Assembly: GCA_030691435.1 (NCBI GenBank)
Contig: JAUYEK010000389.1
Location: 1 to 6,085 of the forward strand
Length of the DNA stretch: 6,085 nt
Reading direction: 5' to 3'
DNA from: Sulfuricella sp.
Lineage (GTDB): Bacteria > Pseudomonadota > Gammaproteobacteria > Burkholderiales > Sulfuricellaceae
Part shown: positions 1-6,085 of the stretch, piece by piece
Layout: each line of letters begins with the position of its first letter
Numbering within the stretch: position 1 is the stretch's first letter
Translations under genes and position numbers: made by a program
Notes under the pieces: generated by a model
Databases searched by the model: none
Seen by the model: only the letters and a program-made list of their open reading frames with translations
Told to the model about the DNA's origin: nothing

Positions 1-161
1 TTACTCAGATCAAGAGCGTGATCGGCACCATTGAGTCTCACCGTGCTTGTGTGCGCGGTCTGGGTTTGAAACGCATTGGTCATACGGTTGAAGTTGAAGA
101 TACGCCATCGGTTCGTGGCATGATCAACACCGTTTACTATCTGGTGAAGTGCGAGGGCTAA
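1..161 (+). CDS. rpmD: 50S ribosomal protein L30, 5'-truncated by window edge
   Basis: This is the C-terminal part of L30, a small protein of the large ribosomal subunit. The reading frame starts at base 3 and gives 52 residues before a TAA stop at 159-161. The family is about 60 residues long, so roughly the first 8 are outside the window. The visible part carries the L30 core: an [20 protein letters not shown] helix-turn region followed by [20 protein letters not shown] and a C-terminal strand ending VKCEG. It is followed with no gap by rplO: the TAA stop touches the ATG, and the rplO ribosome binding site lies inside the last rpmD codons, so the two are probably translationally coupled. 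Its position directly before rplO and secY is the standard spc operon order. The identification is secure despite the truncation. Confidence 0.96.
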   Translation, partial: TQIKSVIGTIESHRACVRGLGLKRIGHTVEVEDTPSVRGMINTVYYLVKCEG

Positions 162-602
162 ATGCAACTGAATACTATCAAGCCTGCCGATGGCAGCAAA
201 AAAGCAGCGAAGCGAGTCGGTCGCGGCATTGGCTCTGGCAGTGGAAAAACCTGCGGTCGCGGGCATAAGGGTCAGAAATCGCGTTCCGGTGGCTTCCACA
301 AAGTGGGTTTTGAAGGCGGTCAAATGCCTTTGCAGCGTCGCCTGCCCAAGCGTGGCTTCGTTTCCCTGGCCAAGGTCCGCGGCGAAACCGCCGAAGTGCG
401 CCTGTCGGAAATCAACAATCTGCCGGTAGACACGATCGATCTGTTGGTGCTGAAGCAAGCCAACGTTATTCCGGGTTCCGCGCTGAGCGTTAAGGTGTTT
501 TTGTCCGGTGAAGTTACGCGTGCTGTGACTCTGCAGGGTCTGCTCGTCACCAAGGGTGCACGTGCAGCGATTGAAGCCGCTGGCGGCAAGATCGCGGAAT
601 AG
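162..602 (+). CDS. rplO: 50S ribosomal protein L15
   Basis: L15 binds 23S rRNA and is a late assembly protein of the large subunit. The 146-residue product matches the usual length of about 144. The basic, glycine-rich N-terminal extension that threads into rRNA is clear at residues 17-54 ([13 protein letters not shown], then [13 protein letters not shown] and [17 protein letters not shown]). The globular C-terminal domain follows, ending in the conserved [18 protein letters not shown] stretch. The ATG directly abuts the rpmD TAA. A GAGGG at 153-157 inside rpmD, 4 nt before the start, is the likely ribosome binding site and suggests coupling to rpmD translation. The TAG stop is 8 nt before the secY start, so rplO and secY are also tightly linked. 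Nothing is broken or unusual in the protein. Confidence 0.98.
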   Translation: MQLNTIKPADGSKKAAKRVGRGIGSGSGKTCGRGHKGQKSRSGGFHKVGFEGGQMPLQRRLPKRGFVSLAKVRGETAEVRLSEINNLPVDTIDLLVLKQANVIPGSALSVKVFLSGEVTRAVTLQGLLVTKGARAAIEAAGGKIAE

Positions 603-613
603 GGCAGACCTTG
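601..613 (+). promoter_or_regulatory. Ribosome binding site and TTG start of secY
   Basis: AGGG at 601-604 overlaps the rplO stop codon (600-602) and lies 6 nt before the TTG at 611-613. No ATG or GTG is available in frame nearby; the next in-frame Met is codon 48, inside conserved SecY sequence. The start is therefore TTG, with a weak Shine-Dalgarno that probably depends on ribosomes finishing rplO. Confidence 0.7.
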
Positions 614-1942
614 GCTATTGCAAGTAATTCGCTGCTCAGCGCGGCTGGGGCAGGCAAGTTCGGTGATCTGAAGAAGCGCTTGCTTTTCGTCCTGGCTGCC
701 TTGGTCGTTTATCGCATCGGTACCTTTATTCCCGTGCCCGGGATTGATCCGATGGCACTGGAATCGCTCTTCAAGTCCCAATCGGGCGGCATACTCGGCA
801 TGTTCAACATGTTTTCGGGCGGCGCGTTGTCGCGCTTCAGTGTTTTCGCGCTGGGTATCATGCCGTACATTTCGGCCTCGATTATCATGCAGTTGATGAC
901 GGTCGTGTCGCCTCAGTTGGAGCAGCTGAAGAAGGAAGGCGAAAGCGGGCGCAAGAAAATTACCCAGTACACCCGTTATGGCACGGTGTTTCTGGCCCTG
1001 TTTCAGGGTTTGGGTATTTCCATCGCGCTGGAGTCGCAGGCCGGACTGGTGATAGACCCCGGCCTGCTGTTCCGTCTCACGGCGGTGGCAACGCTGGTGT
1101 CCGGAACGATGTTCCTGATGTGGCTGGGTGAGCAGATCACCGAGCGCGGCATCGGCAACGGTAGTTCGCTGATTATTTTTGCCGGTATCGCGGCAGGCTT
1201 GCCGAGTGCGATCGGCGGCACGCTGGAGCTGACCCGGACTGGAGCCTTCTCCATACCGCTGGTGATACTGCTGTTTGTCGGTGCGGCTGTTGTAACGGCC
1301 TTCGTGGTATTCGTTGAACGCGGCCAGCGCAAGATCTTGGTGAATTACGCCAAGCGCCAGGTGGGCAACAAGATTTATGGCGGCCAGAGCTCGCATCTGC
1401 CGTTGAAGCTGAATATGTCGGGCGTGATCCCGCCGATTTTTGCCTCCAGCATCATCCTGTTTCCCGCGACGCTGGCAGGCTGGTTCGGCAGCAGCGAGGG
1501 GATGAACTGGCTGAAGGATATCGGCTCCAGCCTGTCGCCCGGCCAGCCGTTGTATGTGATGCTGTATGCGCTTGCGATTGTGTTCTTCTGCTTCTTCTAT
1601 ACGGCGTTGGTGTTCAACCCGAAGGAGACTGCGGATAACCTGAAAAAGAGCGGCGCATTCGTGCCGGGTATCCGGCCGGGCGACCAGACGGCACGTTATA
1701 TCGACAAGATCATGTCTCGGCTGACCCTGTCGGGCGCGGTGTACATCACGGCGGTATGTTTGCTGCCCGAGTTTTTGATCGTGAAGTGGAATGTGCCGTT
1801 TTACTTCGGCGGCACCTCGCTGTTGATTATCGTGGTGGTGACGATGGATTTTATGGCTCAGGTTCAGTCCTATCTGATGTCGCATCAATACGAGAGTTTG
1901 CTCAAAAAAGCGAGCTTCAAGGGCGGGATGGTCGGCCGCTAA
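611..1942 (+). CDS. secY: Preprotein translocase subunit SecY
   Basis: SecY is the channel of the SecYEG translocon in the inner membrane, passing unfolded proteins driven by SecA or inserting membrane proteins fed by SRP. The 443-residue product has the family length. Ten hydrophobic segments can be read at about residues 22-39, 76-100, 122-140, 152-172, 183-200, 213-235, 270-292, 313-335, 372-390 and 400-418. The plug region is [18 protein letters not shown] (59-76). The signature [16 protein letters not shown] (80-95), the C4 loop at about 236-268 and the C5 loop [18 protein letters not shown] are all present; R355 in that loop corresponds to the essential Arg357 of E. coli SecY. Translation starts at TTG, 8 nt after rplO. 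The C terminus ([11 protein letters not shown]) is intact. infA follows after 22 nt in the same operon. Confidence 0.98.
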   Translation: MAIASNSLLSAAGAGKFGDLKKRLLFVLAALVVYRIGTFIPVPGIDPMALESLFKSQSGGILGMFNMFSGGALSRFSVFALGIMPYISASIIMQLMTVVSPQLEQLKKEGESGRKKITQYTRYGTVFLALFQGLGISIALESQAGLVIDPGLLFRLTAVATLVSGTMFLMWLGEQITERGIGNGSSLIIFAGIAAGLPSAIGGTLELTRTGAFSIPLVILLFVGAAVVTAFVVFVERGQRKILVNYAKRQVGNKIYGGQSSHLPLKLNMSGVIPPIFASSIILFPATLAGWFGSSEGMNWLKDIGSSLSPGQPLYVMLYALAIVFFCFFYTALVFNPKETADNLKKSGAFVPGIRPGDQTARYIDKIMSRLTLSGAVYITAVCLLPEFLIVKWNVPFYFGGTSLLIIVVVTMDFMAQVQSYLMSHQYESLLKKASFKGGMVGR

Positions 1943-1964
1943 GCATGTTGATAACAGGATAGAA

Positions 1965-2183
1965 ATGTCGAAGGAAGAAACGATTGAAATGCAGGGGGAG
2001 ATTCTTGAAACCCTCCCCAATGCAACCTTCCGAGTGAAATTGGAAAACGGCCACGTGGTACTTGGCCATATCTCCGGGAAAATGCGTATGCACTATATCC
2101 GCATTTTGCCGGGTGATAAGGTGACTGTAGAACTCACCCCTTATGATTTATCCCGGGCACGGATCACTTTCCGCGCCAAGTAA
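1965..2183 (+). CDS. infA: Translation initiation factor IF-1
   Basis: IF-1 binds the A site of the 30S subunit during initiation and assists IF-2 and IF-3. The product is 72 residues, the standard length, and is one S1-type OB fold: [19 protein letters not shown], then [20 protein letters not shown], then [20 protein letters not shown], ending TFRAK. The ATG is preceded by AGGA at 1956-1959, a moderate ribosome binding site 5 nt upstream. Its place between secY and rpmJ is informative: many bacteria keep infA in the spc operon, whereas E. coli has it elsewhere. In proteobacteria this order points to Betaproteobacteria. There is a 23-nt gap to rpmJ. Some betaproteobacteria have a second infA copy, which this window cannot show. 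Confidence 0.98.
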   Translation: MSKEETIEMQGEILETLPNATFRVKLENGHVVLGHISGKMRMHYIRILPGDKVTVELTPYDLSRARITFRAK

Positions 2184-2206
2184 CAAAGCTTTATCAGGAG
2201 AAAACG

Positions 2207-2320
2207 ATGAGAGTCCGAGCCTCGATTAAACGGCTGTGCCGCCACTGCAAAATGGTTAAACGCCATGGCGTGCTGCGCGTCATTTGTTCAGATCCTCGCC
2301 ATAAACAACGTCAAGGTTGA
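2207..2320 (+). CDS. rpmJ: 50S ribosomal protein L36, zinc-ribbon form
   Basis: L36 is the smallest protein of the large subunit. The 37-residue product, [20 protein letters not shown] then [17 protein letters not shown], has the usual short-form length. The zinc site is complete: C11, C14, C27 and H32 (C-x2-C-x12-C-x4-H), so this is the zinc-dependent (C+) paralogue, which in many bacteria is the one replaced by a zinc-free copy during zinc shortage. The ATG at 2207 has a strong CAGGAG at 2195-2200, 6 nt upstream. The TGA stop is at 2318-2320. It is the last gene of the spc group. No terminator hairpin follows it, so read-through into rpsM is likely in addition to the promoter that overlaps its stop codon. 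Confidence 0.97.
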   Translation: MRVRASIKRLCRHCKMVKRHGVLRVICSDPRHKQRQG

Positions 2321-2345
2321 TTGTGCCGCGCGGAACTGTTAAAAT
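2317..2345 (+). promoter_or_regulatory. Candidate sigma70 promoter of the alpha operon
   Basis: A -35-like TTGATT at 2317-2322 is separated by exactly 17 nt from a -10-like TAAAAT at 2340-2345. The -10 box matches TATAAT at 5 of 6 positions and is preceded by TG one base away (2337-2338), an extended -10 element. The -35 matches TTGACA at 4 of 6 positions and overlaps the rpmJ stop codon. Transcription would start near 2352, leaving a leader of about 36 nt before rpsM. E. coli also has a promoter at the spc/alpha boundary. This is a by-eye prediction. Confidence 0.6.
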
Positions 2346-2387
2346 TTCCGACTTTTTCTAAATCAGTCATTTGCTGGGAGTAAGTGC

Positions 2388-2750
2388 ATGGCCCGCATCG
2401 CTGGGGTAAATATCCCGAACCATCAACACACCGTTATCGCGTTAACTGCGATTTACGGCATTGGCCGTACCCGCGCGCAGAAAATTTGTGCGACGGCAGG
2501 CATCACACCCTCGACCAAGATCAAGGATCTTAGCGACAGCGAGATGGAAAAGCTGCGCGACGAGGTGGGCAAGGTTACGGTTGAAGGTGACTTGCGCCGT
2601 GAAGTTTCCATGAACATCAAGCGATTGATGGATCTTGGTTGCTATCGTGGCGTGCGTCATCGTCGCGGTTTGCCGGTTCGCGGCCAGCGCACTCGCACCA
2701 ATGCCCGCACTCGCAAAGGTCCACGCAAAGCTGTTCGTGCAACCAAATAA
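2388..2750 (+). CDS. rpsM: 30S ribosomal protein S13
   Basis: S13 sits in the head of the small subunit, contacts the P-site tRNA and forms inter-subunit bridges with 23S rRNA and L5. The 120-residue product has the usual length. The N-terminal part [12 protein letters not shown] and the helix-two-turn-helix with [11 protein letters not shown] (24-34) are present, followed by [20 protein letters not shown] (69-88). The basic C-terminal tail contains [20 protein letters not shown] (90-109) and [10 protein letters not shown]. The ATG has GGGAG at 2376-2380, 7 nt upstream. It is the first gene of the alpha group, 67 nt after rpmJ, just downstream of the candidate promoter. A short inverted repeat covers its stop codon. 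The next gene, rpsK, begins 25 nt later. Confidence 0.98.
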   Translation: MARIAGVNIPNHQHTVIALTAIYGIGRTRAQKICATAGITPSTKIKDLSDSEMEKLRDEVGKVTVEGDLRREVSMNIKRLMDLGCYRGVRHRRGLPVRGQRTRTNARTRKGPRKAVRATK

Positions 2751-2758
2751 TTGGTTGC
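2739..2758 (+). other. Hairpin over the rpsM stop codon
   Basis: The arms GCAACCAA (2739-2746) and TTGGTTGC (2751-2758) are perfect complements around an ATAA loop (2747-2750) that contains most of the rpsM TAA stop. One bulge would let GTG at 2737-2739 and CAC at 2759-2761 extend the stem. There is no T-run after it, so it does not look like an intrinsic terminator. It ends 5 nt before the rpsK GAGGA ribosome binding site. A role in processing, mRNA stability or rpsM-rpsK coupling is possible but unproven. Confidence 0.45.
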
Positions 2759-2775
2759 CACACGAGGAATAAATC

Positions 2776-3165
2776 ATGGCTAAGACAAACGTCCGGGTAC
2801 GCAAAAAAGTTAAAAAGAATGTGGCTGAAGGAATTGCCCACGTTCACGCGTCCTTCAATAACACCATCATCACCATTACCGATCGTCAGGGCAATGCCTT
2901 GAGCTGGGCAACATCGGGTGGTGCCGGTTTCCGCGGTTCGCGCAAGAGCACGCCGTTTGCTGCGCAGGTTGCGGCTGAGGCTGCAGGCAAAGCAGCTCAG
3001 GAATACGGGGTGAAGAACCTTGAAGTCAGAATCAAAGGACCTGGGCCAGGGCGCGAGTCAGCTGTGCGCGCACTGAATGGGGTCGGCTTCAAGATTACTT
3101 CCATTGCCGACGTAACCCCCGTTCCCCATAACGGTTGCCGTCCGTCCAAAAAGCGTCGTATCTAA
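2776..3165 (+). CDS. rpsK: 30S ribosomal protein S11
   Basis: S11 lies on the platform of the small subunit near the E site and the anti-Shine-Dalgarno end of 16S rRNA. The 129-residue product has the E. coli length. The basic N terminus ([13 protein letters not shown]) leads into the conserved core [20 protein letters not shown] (22-41), [20 protein letters not shown] (43-62) and [17 protein letters not shown] (84-100). The C-terminal signature [16 protein letters not shown] is complete. N119-G120 in it corresponds to the site reported to form isoaspartate in E. coli S11. The ATG has GAGGA at 2764-2768, 7 nt upstream. Its last two sense codons and the stop are copied in a tandem 18-bp repeat that extends into the spacer before rpsD. 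Otherwise the gene is ordinary. Confidence 0.98.
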   Translation: MAKTNVRVRKKVKKNVAEGIAHVHASFNNTIITITDRQGNALSWATSGGAGFRGSRKSTPFAAQVAAEAAGKAAQEYGVKNLEVRIKGPGPGRESAVRALNGVGFKITSIADVTPVPHNGCRPSKKRRI

Positions 3166-3192
3166 CAGCAGCGCCGCATCTAACCGCAGCGC
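3157..3192 (+). repeat. Tandem 18-bp duplication across the rpsK stop codon
   Basis: CGTATCTAACAGCAGCGC (3157-3174) is followed directly by CGCATCTAACCGCAGCGC (3175-3192): two adjacent 18-bp units with 16 of 18 bases identical. The unit starts in the last two sense codons of rpsK (Arg, Ile) and includes its TAA. Because 18 is a multiple of 3, the second unit repeats Arg-Ile-stop in the same frame. It accounts for 27 nt (3166-3192) of the 52-nt spacer before rpsD. Replication slippage is the simplest origin. Confidence 0.9.
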
Positions 3193-3205
3193 GTTAATAT
3201 TTAGC

Positions 3206-3220
3206 AGGAGAGAAACCTTG
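3206..3220 (+). promoter_or_regulatory. Ribosome binding site and TTG start of rpsD
   Basis: AGGAG at 3206-3210 lies 7 nt before TTG at 3218-3220. No in-frame ATG or GTG occurs between the preceding rpsK repeat and this TTG, and the next in-frame Met is codon 107, deep in the protein. The decoded start, [11 protein letters not shown], aligns with the expected S4 N terminus, so TTG is the start. The strong Shine-Dalgarno may compensate for the weaker start codon. Confidence 0.85.
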
Positions 3221-3844
3221 GCTGTCAATCTTGATCCCAAATGCCGCCAGTGCCGCCGCGAAGGCGAAAAACTGTTTCTGAAAGGCGAGAAGTGCTTTAC
3301 CGATAAGTGTGGCATTGAACGCCGCAGCTACGCGCCAGGCCAGCATGGTCAGAAACAGGTGCGCTTGTCGGACTACGGCGTGCAATTGCGCGAGAATCAG
3401 AAAGTGCGTCGTATTTATGGCTTGCTGGAGCGTCAGTTCCGCGGCTACTATGCAATTGCTGACCGCAGCAAGGGTGTGACCGGCGAGAGCCTGCTGCAAC
3501 TTCTGGAATGCCGTCTGGACAACGTAGTTCATCGCATGGGCTTCGGCGTGTCCCGCCGCGAGTCGCGCCAGATCGTGCGTCACAACGGAATTTTGGTAAA
3601 CGGTCGCCGCGTGAATATCCCGTCTTACCAGGTCAAGGCTGGCGACGTTGTTGAAGTTGCCGATAAGTCGAAGGCTCAGCTGCGTATCAAGGCTGCGGTC
3701 GAAGCTGCCGAGCAGCGCGGTTTCCCGGAATGGATCGAAGTGGATGTGAAGGCGCTGAAGGGCGTGTATAAAGCCAAGCCACAGCGTACCGAGTTGCCCT
3801 CAACCATCAACGAGCATCTCGTGGTTGAGTTGTACTCGAAGTAA
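3218..3844 (+). CDS. rpsD: 30S ribosomal protein S4, zinc-binding (C+) form
   Basis: S4 nucleates assembly of the 30S body by binding the 5' domain of 16S rRNA and takes part in decoding accuracy; in E. coli it also represses the alpha operon. The 208-residue product has the usual length. Residues 1-45 hold four cysteines, C9, C12, C26 and C31 (C-x2-C-x13-C-x4-C), the same spacing as in Thermus S4, where they bind zinc. E. coli S4 lacks this set. Next come PGQHG (40-44), [20 protein letters not shown] (50-69) and the S4 RNA-binding domain from [12 protein letters not shown] (99-110) to about 160, including [18 protein letters not shown] (122-139). The C terminus [12 protein letters not shown] is conserved. 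Translation begins at TTG. The gene lies 52 nt after rpsK and 32 nt before rpoA. Confidence 0.97.
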   Translation: MAVNLDPKCRQCRREGEKLFLKGEKCFTDKCGIERRSYAPGQHGQKQVRLSDYGVQLRENQKVRRIYGLLERQFRGYYAIADRSKGVTGESLLQLLECRLDNVVHRMGFGVSRRESRQIVRHNGILVNGRRVNIPSYQVKAGDVVEVADKSKAQLRIKAAVEAAEQRGFPEWIEVDVKALKGVYKAKPQRTELPSTINEHLVVELYSK

Positions 3845-3876
3845 TCACTGAACCATTTTTAAATAGAGGATCCAGC

Positions 3877-4863
3877 ATGCAAAGCAGTGCTACCGAACTT
3901 CTGAAGCCACGTGTTGTAGATGTTGAGGCTGTGTCGCCCGTTCGCGCCCGTATTTCCATGGAGCCGTTCGAACGTGGCTACGGCCATACGCTGGGCAACG
4001 CCCTGCGCCGCATTTTGCTGTCTTCGATGCCCGGCTATGCCATCACCCAGGTCAAGATCGAGGGTGTGGTGCACGAGTATTCGACCATCGAAGGCGTGCA
4101 GGAAGACGTAGTCGACATCCTGCTCAATCTTAAAGGCATCGCACTGAAGCTGCACAACCGCTCCGAAGCTACCCTGATTCTGTCGAAAAAGGGTGAAGGC
4201 GTGGTGACGGCGGCTGACATCGAAACCGGTCACGATGCAGAGATCGTCAACCCCGATCATGTGATTGCTCACATTACCAAGGGTGGCAAGCTCGACATGG
4301 AAATCAAAATCGAGCAGGGCCGTGGCTATCAGCCCGTCACTGCACGCCGTGTCGCCGAAGATGAGCGCAGCATCGGCACGATCCTGCTGGATGCTTCATT
4401 CAGCCCGGTGCGCCGTGTCAGTTACGCAGTCGAAAGCGCCCGTGTCGAGCAGCGTACTGACCTGGACAAGCTGGTAGTCGACATCGAAACCAATGGCGTG
4501 GTCGATCCCGAAGAGGCGATTCGTTATGCGGCGCGCATCCTGGTTGATCAACTGTCCGTGTTTGCCGAGCTGAAAGGCACGCCAGCCGAGATCGAGGCGC
4601 CCCGCGCACCGCAGGTTGATCCGATTCTGCTGCGTCCGGTGGACGATCTTGAACTCACCGTGCGTTCTGCCAATTGCCTGAAGGCGGAAAACATTTATTA
4701 CATCGGTGATCTGATCCAGCGCACCGAGAACGAGTTGCTGAAGACCCCTAATCTGGGACGCAAGTCGCTGAACGAAATCAAGGATGTACTCGCCTCCAAG
4801 GGCCTGACTTTGGGCATGAAGCTGGAAAACTGGCCGCCTGTCGGTCTGGGTGAGCGTGCATAA
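3877..4863 (+). CDS. rpoA: DNA-directed RNA polymerase subunit alpha
   Basis: Alpha dimerises to start assembly of RNA polymerase, and its C-terminal domain contacts promoter UP elements and activators. The product is 328 residues (E. coli 329). The N-terminal domain (about 1-233) includes the dimerisation motif [20 protein letters not shown] (32-51). A linker of about 15 residues rich in Pro, Ala and Glu (234-249) leads to the C-terminal domain (250-320) with its helix-hairpin-helix. DNA-contact residues match E. coli: R263 (Arg265), N266 (Asn268), C267 (Cys269), G294 (Gly296), K296 (Lys298) and S297 (Ser299). The start ATG has AGAGGA at 3865-3870, 6 nt upstream. It lies 32 nt after rpsD and 39 nt before rplQ, the standard alpha operon order. 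No unusual residue is seen. Confidence 0.98.
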   Translation: MQSSATELLKPRVVDVEAVSPVRARISMEPFERGYGHTLGNALRRILLSSMPGYAITQVKIEGVVHEYSTIEGVQEDVVDILLNLKGIALKLHNRSEATLILSKKGEGVVTAADIETGHDAEIVNPDHVIAHITKGGKLDMEIKIEQGRGYQPVTARRVAEDERSIGTILLDASFSPVRRVSYAVESARVEQRTDLDKLVVDIETNGVVDPEEAIRYAARILVDQLSVFAELKGTPAEIEAPRAPQVDPILLRPVDDLELTVRSANCLKAENIYYIGDLIQRTENELLKTPNLGRKSLNEIKDVLASKGLTLGMKLENWPPVGLGERA

Positions 4864-4902
4864 AGTTAGTTCGTGGAATACGAAATAAGGGAAGGATAGA
4901 TC

Positions 4903-5289
4903 ATGCGTCACCGTTTAGGACTTAGAAAACTCAATCGCACCAGCAGTCACCGTCTGGCGATGCTGCGCAACATGACCAACTCGCTGTTGCGTCACGAAGC
5001 CATCACCACCACGCTGCCCAAGGCGAAAGAACTGCGCCGTGTCGCCGAGCCGATGATCACGCTGGGCAAGAAACCGTCGCTGGCCAACCGCCGCATGGCC
5101 TTCGACCGCCTGCGCGACCGCGAAATGGTCGTCAAGCTGTTCGACACGCTCGGCCCGCGCTACCAGAACCGCAATGGCGGCTACCTGCGCATCCTCAAGT
5201 GCGGCTTCCGTCAGGGCGACAATGCTCCGATGGCGATCGTTGAGCTGATGGATCGCCCTGCTGCTGATACTGAGGCCGTAAGCGCCTAA
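4903..5289 (+). CDS. rplQ: 50S ribosomal protein L17
   Basis: L17 is a large-subunit protein near the exit of the peptide tunnel. The 128-residue product is close to the E. coli length of 127. The conserved N-terminal half is clear: [18 protein letters not shown] (7-24), then [20 protein letters not shown] (34-53) and [20 protein letters not shown] (54-73). The C-terminal half has [20 protein letters not shown] (79-98) and [13 protein letters not shown], followed by a variable tail. Position 5 is Leu, where I recall His in many homologues (MRHRHGL). The ATG follows AAGGA at 4892-4896, with a second AAGG just upstream at 4887-4890. It is the last gene of the alpha operon, with a strong terminator starting 20 nt after its TAA. 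Confidence 0.98.
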   Translation: MRHRLGLRKLNRTSSHRLAMLRNMTNSLLRHEAITTTLPKAKELRRVAEPMITLGKKPSLANRRMAFDRLRDREMVVKLFDTLGPRYQNRNGGYLRILKCGFRQGDNAPMAIVELMDRPAADTEAVSA

Positions 5290-5309
5290 CCGCGTTCTCC
5301 GCATCACAC

Positions 5310-5339
5310 AAAAAGCCAGGTTCTTACCTGGCTTTTTTT
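5310..5339. terminator. Bidirectional intrinsic terminator between rplQ and uvrA
   Basis: AAAAAGCCAGGT (5310-5321) and ACCTGGCTTTTT (5326-5337) form a perfect 12-bp stem around a TCTT loop (5322-5325). On the + strand seven T residues run from 5333 to 5339, a classic intrinsic terminator for the alpha operon. On the - strand the same stem ends in five T residues, so it can also stop transcription coming out of uvrA, whose stop codon lies 14 nt beyond it. The convergent layout makes a two-way role likely. Confidence 0.95.
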
Positions 5340-5352
5340 ATTCCCGTCTGCC

Positions 5353-6085
5353 CTATGCGAGCAGCCCGGCCAGATACCGCCCGGTGAAACTTTCCGGCGT
5401 CTCCGCGACCTGCTCCGGGGTTCCCGCGGCAATGATCTGCTCGCCGCCCACGCCGCCTTCCGGGCCGAGATCGACGACCCAGTCGGCAGTCTTGATCACG
5501 TCCAGGTTATGCTCGATCACCACCACGGTGTTGCCGCTGTCGCGCAGCCGGTGCAGTACCTTCAGGAGCAACTCGATGTCGTGGTAATGCAGGCCAGTGG
5601 TAGGCTCGTCCAGGATGTACAGGGTGCGACCGGTGTCGCGCTTGCTTAGCTCCAGAGACAGCTTAACCCGCTGCGCCTCGCCGCCGGACAGGGTGGTCGC
5701 GCTCTGACCCAGGGTGATGTAGCCCAGCCCGACATCGAGCAGCGTGGAGAGCTTTCTGGCCACCACCGGCACCGGGCTGAAGAATTCGTGCGCCTGTTCC
5801 ACCGTCATCGCCAATATTTCGTGGATGTTCTTGCCCTTGTACTGGATTTCCAGGGTCTCGCGGTTGTAGCGCTTGCCGTGGCAGACATCGCAGGGCACGT
5901 AGATGTCGGGCAGGAAGTGCATTTCCACCTTGATCACGCCATCGCCTTCGCAGGCCTCGCAGCGACCGACCTTGACGTTGAAGGAGAAGCGCCCAGGCCC
6001 GTAGCCGCGCTCGCGTGACTGCGGCACGCCGGCGTAAAGCTCGCGGATGGGCGTGAACAGGCCGGTGTATGTGGCTGGATTGGAA
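5353..6085 (-). CDS. uvrA: UvrABC excinuclease subunit A, C-terminal part (5' end outside window)
   Basis: UvrA is the ABC-type ATPase that, with UvrB, finds bulky DNA lesions in nucleotide excision repair. The frame is open to the window edge and gives 243 complete residues before the TAG at 5353-5355. UvrA is about 940 residues, so this is roughly the last quarter, and a GTG at 6027 is an internal valine, not a start. Counting from the edge, the second zinc module has C42, C45, C65 and C68 (C-x2-C-x19-C-x2-C). The ABC signature [11 protein letters not shown] starts at 132, Walker [13 protein letters not shown] at 155, and the switch histidine is H192 in [11 protein letters not shown]. The second Walker A lies outside the window. 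The end [12 protein letters not shown] is typical. It converges with rplQ, 63 nt apart, and is functionally unrelated to it. Confidence 0.97.
   Translation of the reverse strand, partial: SNPATYTGLFTPIRELYAGVPQSRERGYGPGRFSFNVKVGRCEACEGDGVIKVEMHFLPDIYVPCDVCHGKRYNRETLEIQYKGKNIHEILAMTVEQAHEFFSPVPVVARKLSTLLDVGLGYITLGQSATTLSGGEAQRVKLSLELSKRDTGRTLYILDEPTTGLHYHDIELLLKVLHRLRDSGNTVVVIEHNLDVIKTADWVVDLGPEGGVGGEQIIAAGTPEQVAETPESFTGRYLAGLLA

Noticed and set aside
320..2020. A 566-codon open frame on the - strand opposite rplO, secY and infA.
   Set aside because: It lies wholly antisense to well-identified conserved genes, its translation is low-complexity and rich in His, Gln and Arg as expected for the complement of membrane-protein codons, and it shows no recognisable domain.
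2321..2360. Possible terminator after rpmJ (CCGCGCGG followed by T-rich sequence).
   Set aside because: CCGCGCGG is self-complementary with no room for a loop, and the T-run at 2353-2357 is too far away and not attached to a stem.
3851..3866. AT-rich stretch before rpoA resembling a -10 element.
   Set aside because: No matching -35 at proper spacing was found, and rpoA is expected to be co-transcribed with rpsD.
4870..4884. Small inverted repeat TTCGT-GGAAT-ACGAA in the rpoA-rplQ spacer.
   Set aside because: A 5-bp stem with a 5-nt loop is easily found by chance, has no T-run, and does not extend further.
4396..4911. Long - strand open frames opposite rpoA, and similar ones opposite rpsK, rpsD and rplQ.
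   Set aside because: They are antisense to complete conserved genes, with no domain and no supporting spacing or ribosome binding site. They are by-products of the codon bias of the real genes.
5384..6018. + strand open frames of 67 and 76 codons within the uvrA region.
   Set aside because: They are opposite conserved UvrA motifs (zinc module, ABC signature, Walker B) and have no recognisable protein features.

Overview
The window is the 3' part of the spc ribosomal-protein operon followed by the complete alpha operon of a proteobacterium, and it ends in a convergent uvrA gene. On the + strand the order is rpmD (5'-truncated by the window edge), rplO, secY, infA, rpmJ, rpsM, rpsK, rpsD, rpoA, rplQ. 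The C-terminal part of uvrA lies on the - strand and runs off the right edge. Coding density is very high, and no stretch longer than about 70 bases lacks a gene.

The window suggests a betaproteobacterium. infA sits between secY and rpmJ, whereas in E. coli infA is elsewhere in the genome. The RNA polymerase alpha subunit, IF-1 and the ribosomal proteins read as proteobacterial. S4 is the zinc-binding four-cysteine form, unlike E. coli S4. I lean towards a Nitrosomonadales/Gallionella-like lineage, but that is inference from remembered family sequences, not from a search.

Layout: 1-2320 holds the spc genes (L30, L15, SecY, IF-1, L36), packed with gaps of 0 to 23 nt. 2321-2387 is a 67-nt spacer with a good candidate extended -10 promoter whose -35 overlaps the rpmJ stop codon; this probably gives the alpha operon its own start. 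2388-5289 holds S13, S11, S4, RNA polymerase alpha and L17. 5310-5339 is a strong hairpin terminator usable from both sides. 5353-6085 is the end of uvrA.

The genes supply ribosome assembly (L30, L15, L36, L17, S13, S11, S4), translation initiation (IF-1), membrane protein export (SecY) and transcription (alpha), which are co-expressed in growing cells. uvrA (nucleotide excision repair) is an unrelated convergent neighbour.

I see no undescribed system here. The points worth a second look are small: a tandem 18-bp duplication that copies the rpsK stop codon, TTG starts in secY and rpsD, a predicted alpha leader too short for the E. coli-type S4 pseudoknot, a hairpin over the rpsM stop codon, and the zinc-type S4.
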